From: CAYNEI01 sp964396185
GTDB taxonomy: Archaea > Thermoplasmatota > SW-10-69-26
NCBI GenBank assembly: GCA_964396185.1
Contig: CAYNEI010000013.1
Location: 1-64,000, forward strand
DNA length: 64,000 nt
Direction of reading: 5' to 3'
Below are positions 40,149 to 48,791 of this stretch, in pieces (the stretch's first letter is position 1; the number at the start of each line of letters is the position of its first letter). The position numbers were made by a program, and so were the translations under genes. A model generated the notes under the pieces. That model was not told where the DNA came from. It worked only from the letters and a program-made list of their open reading frames with translations, and did not search any database.

Positions 40149-43043
40149 GTGCTGGCAAAACTGTTCCCTCGGAAAATCATGCTTGTGGCCGTCGTCGCTG
40201 CGATGTTGCTCGCCCCGGCGACTGCGACCATCTCGCCGATCGTGGTTGCTGACGGACCGACTGCCGACGCAACCGCACTGGGCACCGACGAGGCGCGACG
40301 GGATGACCAGATGGACCTTGTCCGCCACGTTCTGCAGGTTCTGGACAACGACGGGGAAGGGAGAGCCAGCCAACAGGCGATGTTCCAGGCCGCCCGGCTC
40401 GCGGTCGACCATCGTCAGACCCTGGTCGGCGGCCTCCTTCCTGAAGCCGCCGGGCCAGCTCTGGCTCAACTACACAGCAACCTGGACAGCGCCGAGGACC
40501 TGCTGGCCATCGCCGACACCGACCACGAGGACGACCTCGAACGAGCGGTCGCACTGGCCAAGGAAAGCACCCGGTGGCAGGCCGAAACCCTGGGCCTGCA
40601 CTGGACGAACACCGTGCCACTGCATGCTCACCGATCCCCGAGCGAAGCGCTTGGCGAACTGGCCGAGCGCCAGGGCGTATCGCCCAGCGCCGAAGAGCGG
40701 GCCCGGATGAAGAGTCTCGACGTACTCCCCGAAGACCTACAGGACGCCTTGGTGCGGTTCGTGGACGCGTTCTTGGCCCTGGACACGGCCACACACCTTG
40801 CATATCAGAACGCCGACACCGCACGATTGGAATCCCTCGCGGGAGAACATGGACGGCTGTGGGCGCAGCAAGGCCCCCTGGTCGAGCAGTACATGACCTT
40901 GAGCCTCAGCCTGGACATGAACCCAGAGGAGAGCCTTGCCCACCTGGAAGACGATGGCTGGTGGCCGGAGATCGCCCCGGTGGCCGACCTGCTCGGCGAG
41001 GCGGGCGTGGACTTCACCCCGGTCTTCCCGATCCGCAACCAGTTGCTTGACGCCGTACTCGGACTGGACCAGGCGCTCACCCTGCACCCGACGGCCGCAT
41101 CCGCTTCCTGCGACTCCTTGCAACTTCCACCCGTCTTCAGCATCGACCTGGGCCAATGCGACAACGTCTACGCGCAGGACTTCGCACTCGTATTGGACGC
41201 CGGCGGCAACGACGTGTACAACAACAACGCCGGAGGGAGCAATCTCGGTGGGCCGGACAACTGTCCCGCCGAGCTGAGCGAGGCAGGGACCTACTCGGCG
41301 GCCGCGCTCGTGGACCTGGGGACCGGAAGCGACCGGTTCGGCGACCCGCAAGCGCCCCGCGGATGCGGCGCGAACGGCGGCGGGAGCGTCGGCGTAGGGT
41401 TCCTGTTGACCGGGGGTGGAGACAACGAATACCATGCAGATGCCCACGGTACGAACGGTGGCGGCGGTCTCGCCGCCGCCGGGTTCCTGTTGGATGCATC
41501 GGGTAACGACACCTTCAACGCCGCGGGAGACGGCACGAACGGCGGCGGCAGCCTCGGCGTGGGGACGCTCATAAACGGCGGCGGGCACAACGAGTACAAC
41601 GCGGGGAACTGGGGCACGAACGGCGGCGGCAGCATCGGCGTGGGTACCCTGATCGACGGCGGCTGGGGCAGCAAGTTCGACGCCGGGCTGGAGGGCACGA
41701 ACGGGGGCGGGTTCTTCGGCGGCACCGGGTTGCTCTTCCATGGCCTTGGGGGAGGCACGTACAACGCCAGCGATTTCGGGACGAACGGCGGCGGCGGCCT
41801 CGGCGGCTCGGGTTTCCTGCTCAGCGGAGACCGAGACAGCACGTACAACTCCGCCGAGTACGGCACGAACGGAGGCGCAGGGATCGGCGTCGGTTTCCTC
41901 ATGGACCTCGGCGGCGACACCGACTACAGGTCCATCGCCATCAGCACCAACGGTGGATCGGGCAACGGAGCCGGTTTCCTGTTGGATGGCGGCGGGGACG
42001 ACACGTTCACCACCGGCACCGCTGCTACGAACGGCGGCGGTGCCGTCGGCGCGGGGTTCCTGCTGGACGCAGCGGGCAACGACACCTACATCGCCCCCGG
42101 CTCGGTCACCAACGGAGCCGCGGTCGGGTTGGGGCTTCTACTCGATGCTGGCGGCACCGACTACTATGAGGACCCCGCGATCCCAGGTGGCTTCTGCCTG
42201 GACTGCACGGTCGTCCCCAAAGGACCCCTCGGCATGCACGTCGACAGCGACGACATCTCGCTCAACCTACCGATCTGCATCCTGCACCCGACGATCTTGA
42301 TCACGGAAGAGGTAGGCACACAAGGATTCGTGCTTGACCAGGAGGACCCCACAACGGGACGGCCCCTCTACCGACCCGGAAGCGGTGTCACCAGCGGGTC
42401 CGGCACCGCGGAGGATCCGTACGTCATCGAGGATTGGTGCATCCCCGGCGGGGCGGCGACCGGAACCCCCCGGATCGGGATCCAGGGCACGGACAGTCAC
42501 GTCGTGATCCGCAACAACACCCTTGCGCACGCGGAGGGGGTGAACCAGCAGTGGCTGGATCACGGAGTCCTGCTCGACTCGGCACACAACGTGACGATGG
42601 AGGACAACCGGATCGGGAACGTCTTCCACTCCGGCGTAGCCGTCCTCGGCTCGAGCAACACCGAGATCCGCGGCAACACGATCGACGGCCTCGGGAGCGG
42701 CATCTTCCTGGATGGATCGCAAGAGACCGTGATCCGCGCGAACACGATCGAAACCTTCCCCAATCGAGGGCCGAGTATACGGATCCTGGATTCCGAAGGG
42801 ACCGCGATCCATGACAACGACCTTTCAGGTGGTACGGACGTGGCCTTGCAGGCGGTGGGTGTCGAGACGCCGATCCTGGCCACGAACAATTGGTGGGGGC
42901 ACGACTCGGGACCCGGCGGCGGTGTCGAGGATGCATGCACGGGCGCGGTGGCAGAAGGCGACGGGTACGGCATCGAGCTTGAGGATGCTTCCATCTGCTT
43001 CGACCCATGGCGGTCACAGCCCAACGCGGAAGCCGGAGCTTAG
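40149..43043 (+). CDS. Large secreted repeat protein with Gly/Asn-rich repeats and beta-helix domain
   Basis: A 964-residue protein. A signal-like hydrophobic N-terminus (IMLVAVVAAMLLAPATATI) precedes an alpha-helical acidic domain (residues 40-340). Residues about 407-670 are ten tandem repeats of about 27 residues, each starting TNGGG and ending GFLLD-x-GG-x-D-x-Y. Residues about 770-930 form a parallel beta-helix of NosD type (VVIRNNTLAHAEG, VTMEDNRIGNVFHSG, TEIRGNTIDGLGSGIFLD). No C-terminal anchor. GTG 40149 is the start, after ttaaat at about 40109-40114. A surface glycan-binding or structural role is inferred. Confidence 0.78.
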   Translation: MLAKLFPRKIMLVAVVAAMLLAPATATISPIVVADGPTADATALGTDEARRDDQMDLVRHVLQVLDNDGEGRASQQAMFQAARLAVDHRQTLVGGLLPEAAGPALAQLHSNLDSAEDLLAIADTDHEDDLERAVALAKESTRWQAETLGLHWTNTVPLHAHRSPSEALGELAERQGVSPSAEERARMKSLDVLPEDLQDALVRFVDAFLALDTATHLAYQNADTARLESLAGEHGRLWAQQGPLVEQYMTLSLSLDMNPEESLAHLEDDGWWPEIAPVADLLGEAGVDFTPVFPIRNQLLDAVLGLDQALTLHPTAASASCDSLQLPPVFSIDLGQCDNVYAQDFALVLDAGGNDVYNNNAGGSNLGGPDNCPAELSEAGTYSAAALVDLGTGSDRFGDPQAPRGCGANGGGSVGVGFLLTGGGDNEYHADAHGTNGGGGLAAAGFLLDASGNDTFNAAGDGTNGGGSLGVGTLINGGGHNEYNAGNWGTNGGGSIGVGTLIDGGWGSKFDAGLEGTNGGGFFGGTGLLFHGLGGGTYNASDFGTNGGGGLGGSGFLLSGDRDSTYNSAEYGTNGGAGIGVGFLMDLGGDTDYRSIAISTNGGSGNGAGFLLDGGGDDTFTTGTAATNGGGAVGAGFLLDAAGNDTYIAPGSVTNGAAVGLGLLLDAGGTDYYEDPAIPGGFCLDCTVVPKGPLGMHVDSDDISLNLPICILHPTILITEEVGTQGFVLDQEDPTTGRPLYRPGSGVTSGSGTAEDPYVIEDWCIPGGAATGTPRIGIQGTDSHVVIRNNTLAHAEGVNQQWLDHGVLLDSAHNVTMEDNRIGNVFHSGVAVLGSSNTEIRGNTIDGLGSGIFLDGSQETVIRANTIETFPNRGPSIRILDSEGTAIHDNDLSGGTDVALQAVGVETPILATNNWWGHDSGPGGGVEDACTGAVAEGDGYGIELEDASICFDPWRSQPNAEAGA
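41369..42168 (+). repeat. Ten in-frame repeats of about 81 bp in the surface protein
   Basis: Each unit encodes TNGGG-x-x-G-x-GFLLD-x-GG-x-D-x-Y and its variants; the word ggcggc recurs at fixed spacing. Units differ by substitutions, not by exact copies, so they are old. The GG-x-D-x-Y end recalls calcium-binding beta-roll repeats. The array would form a regular beta solenoid. Confidence 0.75.
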
Positions 43044-43206
43044 AACAAGCGCAACACGGACCCGCCCCCTGTCCCAATCGCCAAATCCCAGATCGTCTTA
43101 GGCACACCGTTCGGAAGGTGGTCGACGTCGGCCGCCGTGGGTGAGCCGAGTGATGATCCGGCGGGAAGCTGGCGCCGGCGGGTGAGCCCGAGCTGGGTCG
43201 AGAATG

Positions 43207-43478
43207 GATGAGCCGCCAGAAGTTCGGCGGCGTGTGAAGGTCAACCGCCCGGCCGACCCTGCGGCAAGGGTACCGGGCGTCGCATCCGGTCTTTCGACCT
43301 CCGGGTTCTACCCCGGCCATCCCGGTTGTCCCCTCAGGAAGCAAGCCGAAGCTTGTTCCCCTCCGGGTGTGTTCTCCATCCCCGCGAACGGGTGTAGGAG
43401 TGGACGCGAGTATGCCGCGCGTCTCTCCGAGATGCGGATGGTCCACGACGCAAGCGCCGTGTGCAACCCTCCATGGGT
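43207..43478 (+). ncRNA. Structured RNA, copy A of a two-copy family (family unknown)
   Basis: About 272 nt with predicted helices 43212-43217/43226-43231, 43246-43252/43273-43279, 43256-43259/43268-43271, 43288-43291/43296-43299, 43342-43346/43351-43355 (CGAA tetraloop), 43374-43377/43397-43400, 43381-43384/43389-43392 and 43403-43408/43418-43423. In copy B (44704-44983) the same helices hold with base changes on both sides. A 44-nt block near the 3' end is identical. It is non-coding on both strands. Strand is chosen from gene direction; the flanking gene at 43648 is on +. A HEARO/omega-RNA-like element is one possibility, untested. Confidence 0.8.
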
Positions 43479-43647
43479 GCCGCTTGCGTATCTAGTTGTC
43501 GGGGGCCCTTCCGCTGGAGCCGGTGGGGCGCATCCAGCCGTGCGCCTCGACGGTTCACGACCCAGGCGACGCTGCACGCGCCGGTACCTTCGCCGACCCC
43601 CGAGGGCATCCTTGACATGCCTCCGGTCCCCATGCGCATGTGAGCCC

Positions 43648-44661
43648 ATGATCGACGACCGCCGCCATCCGCTGCTCTCGAAGGCTGAACCCGTGGGTCA
43701 GATCGAACTCGGCCAGGGCTCGAGCCGCAAGCAGCGCCTCGGCCAGCGCCAGGTCCAGGAGGTCACGGCCAGCCAGGCGCTCAGCGACTTCACCATGGGC
43801 GGCAAGGCCAGTGGCGTGGCCTGGAGCCTCAACCCGTACGCTGGATGCCACCACGCCTGCACGTACTGCTACGTGCCCAACACGATCCACGCCGATCGGC
43901 GCCGCTGGGGCAACTACGTGTTGGTCAAGCGCAACCTCCTGGCTCTCCTGCGCAAGGAGCTCGATCGCAAGGATGTGCGCACGGTCTACCTGTCCACCGC
44001 CACCGACCCCTACCAACCCATCGAGGCCGAGCGCGAGCTCACCCGCAAGGCGCTCAAGCTCTTGGCCCGCCACGACTGGCCAGTCGAGATCCTCACGCGC
44101 AGCCCATTGATCCTGCGGGACCTCGACGTGCTCGATCGGTTCACGAACCTGCGCGTGGGCCTGAGCGTGCCCACCCTGGACGACGAGCTGCGCGCCATCC
44201 TCGAGCCTGGGGCACCAGCCATCCGTGCCAGGCTGGACACCCTCCAACGCCTCTCCCAGGCCGGGCTCACGGCGTTCGCCAACTACGCACCGGCCTACCC
44301 GCTCACCGGTGAGACCACCGTGGAGGACATCGCCGAGGCCTTCGCTGAGGCCGGGGTCCAGTGGGTCAACACCTCCTTCTGGCGACGCCGCGGGAGCATC
44401 GTGGTCCCCATCTGGGACCTGCTCAAGGGCACCGAGCATGAGGACCTGGCCAGCTTCATCGCCAACCGCCCTCCACAACACGAGCTGCGCGAAGAGCTCA
44501 CGGAGGCCATGGACCGGGTGGGCCTACCCCTGCACACGGCGTTCTACAACCCACCCTTCCAGATCGCAGGTTTCCGCTCCCGGTACAAGCAGCTCAAGCT
44601 AGGACAAGTGCCGATCGAAGCGCCAAGGCAAACCCAGCACCGCCCAAGCTTGGAGCGCTGA
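43648..44661 (+). CDS. Radical-SAM protein of the spore photoproduct lyase-like group
   Basis: A 337-residue enzyme using a [4Fe-4S] cluster and S-adenosylmethionine. The cluster motif GCHHACTYCYVP (CxxxCxxC) lies near residue 68. TVYLSTATDPYQPIEAE near 113 and EILTRSPLILRDLDVL near 146 are typical of the COG1533 family (spore photoproduct lyase relatives, Rv2578c). The first 60 residues contain a charged lead. A conserved C-terminal segment has NTSFWRRRGSI and RSRYKQLKLGQ. Reaction unknown. ATG 43648 is used; the long in-frame N-terminal extension reads through the RNA copy A and is not coding. Confidence 0.85.
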   Translation: MIDDRRHPLLSKAEPVGQIELGQGSSRKQRLGQRQVQEVTASQALSDFTMGGKASGVAWSLNPYAGCHHACTYCYVPNTIHADRRRWGNYVLVKRNLLALLRKELDRKDVRTVYLSTATDPYQPIEAERELTRKALKLLARHDWPVEILTRSPLILRDLDVLDRFTNLRVGLSVPTLDDELRAILEPGAPAIRARLDTLQRLSQAGLTAFANYAPAYPLTGETTVEDIAEAFAEAGVQWVNTSFWRRRGSIVVPIWDLLKGTEHEDLASFIANRPPQHELREELTEAMDRVGLPLHTAFYNPPFQIAGFRSRYKQLKLGQVPIEAPRQTQHRPSLER

Positions 44662-44703
44662 ACATCGCCCAGGGCCCAAGCCAGAAGGTACCGCAGGCTA
44701 GCC

Positions 44704-44983
44704 GATGAGGGATCAGCCGCCAGAAAGATGGCGGTGTGTGAAGGTCAGACAGCCCGGTTCACCGTGCGGCATCGGTCCCGGGCGTCGCATCCGGCCTTTC
44801 GGCCTCCGACCTCTCAGCCGGCCGTCCCGGTTGTCCCCTCAGGAAGCGTGGCGAACCACGTTCCCCTCCGGTTCAGTTCCCCATCCCGTCGAGCGGGTGT
44901 GGGGTTGGGCGCGAGTATGCCGCGCGCCTCTCCGAGATGCGGATGGTCCACGACGCAAGCGCCGTGTGCAACCCTACGTGGGT
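44704..44983 (+). ncRNA. Structured RNA, copy B of a two-copy family (family unknown)
   Basis: Same architecture as copy A. Covariation against copy A: ACCC/GGGT becomes ACCG/CGGT (44761-44764/44773-44776); GGTC/GACC becomes GGCC/GGCC (44793-44796/44801-44804); CAAGC/GCTTG becomes CGTGG/CCACG around CGAA (44847-44851/44856-44860); CTCC/GGAG becomes CCCC/GGGG (44879-44882/44901-44904); GACGCG/CGCGTC becomes GGCGCG/CGCGCC (44908-44913/44923-44928). Loops and joining strands are well conserved. A TATA-like ggtataag follows at 44989. It lies 43 bp after the radical-SAM gene, on the same strand. Confidence 0.8.
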
Positions 44984-45097
44984 CTCGGCGGTATAAGTAA
45001 CCTTGCAGTGCACCCTCGGGGCAGCCGCTGGGTTCGGTGGACGCCGTCTGCAACCGGGGGCTACTTTGAAATACCCCTCCCAGGTTCGCTAGCCAAG

Positions 45098-45931
45098 GTG
45101 CGAGACGTGTCAACGAGTTTCTCGGAGGGCGACATCGTCCTCGTGGATTTCGAAGCCTGGACCGACGACGGTGACCTCTTCGACACGACCCGCGAAGCGG
45201 TGGCCAAGGACGCTGGCTGGGATCTCGAGGAGCAGTCCTTCGACCCCCTGCCTGTCGTGCTCGGGGCCCAGCGCGTGGTCCCCGGCTTCGAGGCGGCCCT
45301 GCTCGCCGCGGGCTTGGATGAGGAGAAGGAGGTCGAGGTCCCCCCGGGCGAGGCCTTCGGGGAGCACAACCCCGACCGCGTCAGGGTGTTCCCCCGCCGG
45401 GACTTCGAGAAGAAGGAGATCGACCCCTACCCAGGCACGCGCGTCGAGATGGGCGGCAAGCGCGGCACCGTGGTCCAAGCGACGGCGAGCCGGGTGCGCG
45501 TGGATTTCAACCATCCGTTCGCGGGCAAGACCCTCACGTACAAGTTCAAGATCGTCGAGCGGGTCGAGGACGATGAGGAGCGGCTCCGGTCCCTGCTCAA
45601 GCTCGACTACGGGGTCAAGAAGGCCGAGGACCTGGAGGTCGAGGTGGACGGCACGACGGCCACGATCCGGCTCCCGGAGAGCGCCATGTTCGACACGGAG
45701 TGGTTCATGGCCAAGCACCGGCTCGGGCACAGCGTCTTCGAACACACGGAGCTGGAAACCGTGGAGCTCGTCGAGGCGCTCACGCGGGAGGACTTCGAGG
45801 CCCACGACCACGGCCATGGCGACGCGCACCCGGCCGTGGAGGACGCCGTCGAGGAGGCTGGCGACGAAGCGGCCGGGGAGACGGACGCTGAGACGTCCGA
45901 CGAGGACGCAGAGGACAAGGAAGAGGCCTAA
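45098..45931 (+). CDS. FKBP-type peptidyl-prolyl isomerase (archaeal long form)
   Basis: A 277-residue protein folding enzyme. The FKBP core EGDIVLVDFEAWTDDGDLFDTT near residue 9, then VVLGAQRVVPGFEAALLA near 50 and EVPPGEAFGEHNPDRVRVFPR near 75, is split by the IF-type chaperone insertion that is usual in archaea (GTVVQATASRVRVDFNHPFAGKTL near 120). A C-terminal domain of about 110 residues follows, ending in an Asp/Glu-rich tail. GTG 45098 is used; a ctttgaaatac box about 28 bp before it gives a leaderless start. Confidence 0.88.
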   Translation: MRDVSTSFSEGDIVLVDFEAWTDDGDLFDTTREAVAKDAGWDLEEQSFDPLPVVLGAQRVVPGFEAALLAAGLDEEKEVEVPPGEAFGEHNPDRVRVFPRRDFEKKEIDPYPGTRVEMGGKRGTVVQATASRVRVDFNHPFAGKTLTYKFKIVERVEDDEERLRSLLKLDYGVKKAEDLEVEVDGTTATIRLPESAMFDTEWFMAKHRLGHSVFEHTELETVELVEALTREDFEAHDHGHGDAHPAVEDAVEEAGDEAAGETDAETSDEDAEDKEEA

Positions 45932-45968
45932 TTCGACCGCTCCCCCGGACGCGTGCGGATCGCGACCC

Positions 45969-46325
45969 TCAGCGCTCGGTGAGATCCTCGCGGATCCGGA
46001 GGTACTCGTCGCGCTCGATCTCGCCTGAAGCGTAGCGCTGCTCCAGGGTGGAGAGGGCACCTGAGCCTCCCCGCTCGCCACCGGACCGGTTGTTCGTCGG
46101 CTTCTTCTCGCGGTCCCGCTCGATGAGCCAGTAGGCCACCAAGCCGATGAGGATGAACGGCAGCAGGGACCACAGCCAGCCGATCATGAGCCAGGGGCCG
46201 AAGTTGAAGAACATCTCCATGCCCTCGTGGCCGAACCCCCACCCGAAGCTGGCCGCGCTCATGCTCATGGTGGCCAACAGGAGGAAAACAAGGAACCCAG
46301 CGACGAGCCAACCGAGCGCTCTCAA
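45969..46325 (-). CDS. Membrane protein with SHOCT domain
   Basis: A 118-residue protein: two membrane helices (LGWLVAGFLVFLLLATMSMSAA and WLMIGWLWSLLPFILIGLVAYWLI) and a C-terminal SHOCT motif (ALSTLEQRYASGEIERDEYLRIREDL). SHOCT is a short helical oligomerisation motif of unknown partner. The only available start is a TTG at 46325 in the right frame; Met codons inside the first helix are too late. The stop lies 38 bp from the FKBP stop and is convergent with it. Confidence 0.7.
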   Translation of the reverse strand: MRALGWLVAGFLVFLLLATMSMSAASFGWGFGHEGMEMFFNFGPWLMIGWLWSLLPFILIGLVAYWLIERDREKKPTNNRSGGERGGSGALSTLEQRYASGEIERDEYLRIREDLTER

Positions 46326-46420
46326 CCGATCACCACGCTTGGATGGCGGCAGAGGGATGTGAAGGTTGTGGCCAGAACGCGAACCGCCGGGTTTACGCTA
46401 CCAACCACACCTGCCCTGTT

Positions 46421-47086
46421 ATGGCTCAGCACGACGCCGGTCTCGACGCGGACCTGTTCACGGATCCCGGCGAGTTCATCTCCGCCTTCGGGGATGAGAT
46501 CCTGACGCTGCTTGTCCTGATGGCGGGGATCCTGATCTACACGCTGATCGTGAACGAGTTCTACCAGCGTCTGTCCAAGCGCGTCATGTTCGCCAAGGAG
46601 GACGAGCAAGGGCGGGTGCGCTCCAGCTTCTGGGGCTGGCTCCGCTATATCTTCCTGTTCCCTGTGGTCTCCTTCGCGTTCTTCCTCCTGCTCTCCCTGG
46701 CGCTGCTCTTCCTTTCAGATGAGGGCCAGGCCCCGCTAGAGGTCTACATGCTCTCCATGGCGATCCTGGCCGCTGTCCGGGTTGCAGCCTACTTCAGCGA
46801 GGCTGCCAGCCACGACCTAGCCAAGCTCTTGCCCCTGGGCCTGTTGGGCGTCTTCCTGGTCCGCTTCGAGTACGCTGGCCTGGCCGCGACAGCCAAGCGG
46901 TTGCTGGACGCGGTCGAGAACCTCGACCTGCTGATCGCCTTCTTCGTCGTGGTGCTCGCGCTGGAGTACTCGCTCCGGCTGCTCCGGGCGATCTTCGTTG
47001 CGCTCGGCGGCGGTGACGACGATGAAGGGGGGGGCGGTACCCCCGCGAAGCGAGAGCCGGAGGGTGGGACCTTCGAGAAGGCGTGA
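46421..47086 (+). CDS. Membrane protein with about five helices
   Basis: A 221-residue protein. Helices include LTLLVLMAGILIYTLIVNEFY, YIFLFPVVSFAFFLLLSLALLFL, MLSMAILAAVRVAAYFS and LLIAFFVVVLALEYSLRLL; a Gly/Asp-rich tail is cytoplasmic. It lacks channel or transporter motifs. A gtttacgc box about 28 bp upstream gives a leaderless ATG 46421. The upstream ATG (46343) lies in the divergent gene's region. Convergent with the mevalonate operon. Confidence 0.6.
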   Translation: MAQHDAGLDADLFTDPGEFISAFGDEILTLLVLMAGILIYTLIVNEFYQRLSKRVMFAKEDEQGRVRSSFWGWLRYIFLFPVVSFAFFLLLSLALLFLSDEGQAPLEVYMLSMAILAAVRVAAYFSEAASHDLAKLLPLGLLGVFLVRFEYAGLAATAKRLLDAVENLDLLIAFFVVVLALEYSLRLLRAIFVALGGGDDDEGGGGTPAKREPEGGTFEKA

Positions 47087-47124
47087 GACGCGGGCCGTCT
47101 GGGCCCCTCGTCATCGAGGGGTCG

Positions 47125-47529
47125 TCACGACGTGACGGGCCCGAACTTGTACCCGTAGTGGATGACACCGCTCTGGCTGGCCTCGCCCAGCTTCCTGAAG
47201 CGTGCCTCGAGCTCGAGCCCGAACCCGAGCTCCTCCGGGTCCAGATCCACGATCTGGGCGGTGAGTCGGGGCCCGTCCTCGAGCTCGACGATGCCGAGCA
47301 CGTACGGCGTCTCCATCTCTCGCCCCTCGCTGCCCTGGTGGACGATGGTCCACGTTTCCAGGGTGCCCCGGCCGGTCAGCTTCAGGTCCTCCATCTTGCC
47401 TGCCGAGCGGTGCCGGCACTCTGGACAGAGGGTTCGCCGGGGGAAGACCCGGTGGCCGCAGGCACCGCACTCGCTGCCGATCAGGTTGTAGCGCTCGTTC
47501 TGCTCGCGCCAGTAGCGGGGGACCTGCAT
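47125..47529 (-). CDS. DUF35 zinc-ribbon OB-fold protein (thiolase/HMGS partner)
   Basis: A 134-residue protein that bridges thiolase and HMG-CoA synthase in archaea and helps channel acetoacetyl-CoA. The zinc ribbon CGACGHRVFPRRTLCPECRHRS is near residues 21-42, then an OB fold (GRGTLETWTIVHQGSEGREMETPYVLGIVELEDGPRLTAQIVD). ATG 47529 overlaps the thiolase stop by ATGA. The order regulator, HMGS, thiolase, DUF35 matches the conserved archaeal mevalonate block. Confidence 0.9.
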   Translation of the reverse strand: MQVPRYWREQNERYNLIGSECGACGHRVFPRRTLCPECRHRSAGKMEDLKLTGRGTLETWTIVHQGSEGREMETPYVLGIVELEDGPRLTAQIVDLDPEELGFGLELEARFRKLGEASQSGVIHYGYKFGPVTS

Positions 47530-48707
47530 CAGGCACCACCCCCATCGTTGGTGAGGAGGTGGACGATGCTCGTCCCGCCCGTCCCGGCCACGGCGTGGGT
47601 GAGCCCCCACGTCGCGCCGTCCACCTGGCGTTCTCCGGCGGTGGCACGGAGCTGGCGGGTGATCTCGGCGGCTTGGGCCAGCCCGGTGGCGCCCAGCGCG
47701 TGTCCACGGGCCTTGAGCCCGCCGCTGGGGTTCACGACGGCGTCGCCTCCGAAGGTGGTGCGGCCCTTCTCCGTGGCGCCGGCAGCCTGGCCCTGCTCGT
47801 AGAGCCCCAAGGACTCCAGGGAGAGCAGCTCGGCGATGGTGAACACGTCGTGCACCTCGGCGACATCCAGGTCCTCGGGATCGATACCGGCTTGCTGGAA
47901 GGCGTCCTGGGCAGCCACCTCCGTGGAGCGTAGCGTGGTGATCGAGTCGCGTCGGTGGAGGGCCAGGGCGTCGCTTGCCTGGGCGCTGGCCGCGATGCGG
48001 ATGCGTGGCCCCTCGAGCTGCTCGGCGGCGGCCTCGCTGGCGAGCACGATGGCGGCTGCACCGTCCACCGGGGAGGCGCAGTCGAAGACCCGCAGGGGGC
48101 TGGAGACCATGGGGCTGGCCTTGACCTTGTCCACCGTGGTGGGGAACGGGTAGGCCGCCTCGGGGTTCTTGGCCCCATGCGCGTGGTTCTTGACGGCCAC
48201 GTGGGCGAGCTGGTCGCGGGTGGTGCCGTGCTCGGCCTTGTGGGCTCGCGCCATCATGGCGTAGAGGGCTGGCAGCGTGGCACCGAAGAAGCCCTCCCAC
48301 TCCATGTCCGCGCTCGAGACGAGGGCGGCTGTCGCGTCCCCCTCAAGCACGTCGGTCATCTTCTCGACGCCGCCGGCGACGACGACGTCGTGGGCGCCGG
48401 AAGCGATGGCATGCGCGGCAGAGCGCAGGGCAGCAGCGCCCGAAGCATCCCCGGCCTCGATGCGGGTGGCGGGGATGTGGGTGTTGGCCAGCCCGGCCTC
48501 GTCCAAAGCGAGCACGCCCAGCTGCTGCTGGCCGAGCAGGCGTCCAGCTGAGGTGCTGGCGACGTACATGGCATCGATCTCGGGCCCAGAGATCCCCGCA
48601 TCGGCCACGGCGGCCAAGCCGGCATCGGTGATGAGCTGGCGCAAGGAGTGCTCCCAGAGCTCCCCGAACTTGGTCGTCCCGACGCCGACGACGAAGACAT
48701 CACGCAT
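47529..48707 (-). CDS. Thiolase-family protein, nucleophilic Cys replaced by Asp
   Basis: A 392-residue protein of the archaeal acetyl-CoA acetyltransferase family, paired with HMGS. The start MRDVFVVGVGTTKFGELW, the GRLLGQQQLGVLALD block and VVVAGGVEKMTDV are family-typical. HDVFTIAELLSLESLG near residue 275 and GGLKARGHALGATG near 320 keep the catalytic His residues. At residue 87, where the family has Cys in E-A-A-C-A-S-G-G, this protein reads E-A-G-D-A-S-G-A, so the acyl-accepting Cys is missing. Either the reaction differs or it acts as a non-catalytic partner. Confidence 0.85.
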   Translation of the reverse strand: MRDVFVVGVGTTKFGELWEHSLRQLITDAGLAAVADAGISGPEIDAMYVASTSAGRLLGQQQLGVLALDEAGLANTHIPATRIEAGDASGAAALRSAAHAIASGAHDVVVAGGVEKMTDVLEGDATAALVSSADMEWEGFFGATLPALYAMMARAHKAEHGTTRDQLAHVAVKNHAHGAKNPEAAYPFPTTVDKVKASPMVSSPLRVFDCASPVDGAAAIVLASEAAAEQLEGPRIRIAASAQASDALALHRRDSITTLRSTEVAAQDAFQQAGIDPEDLDVAEVHDVFTIAELLSLESLGLYEQGQAAGATEKGRTTFGGDAVVNPSGGLKARGHALGATGLAQAAEITRQLRATAGERQVDGATWGLTHAVAGTGGTSIVHLLTNDGGGA

Positions 48708-48791
48708 GCCTATCCCTCCCTTGACCCGTCAGCCACGATCCATCGCGGCCGCAAGCCGTGACCCCGCAGAGCGGACCGGTCGGCGATCGTG

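Noticed and set aside
41369..42168. CRISPR array or tandem satellite
   Set aside because: The repeats are in frame with the surface protein, differ by substitutions, and have no spacers.
43204..43647. N-terminal extension of the radical-SAM gene
   Set aside because: Same reason: it reads through RNA copy A, and the family starts at the later ATG.
44705..45097. N-terminal extension of the FKBP gene from 44705
   Set aside because: It would be translated through RNA copy B, whose sequence shows RNA-type covariation; a TATA box and GTG at 45098 fit better.
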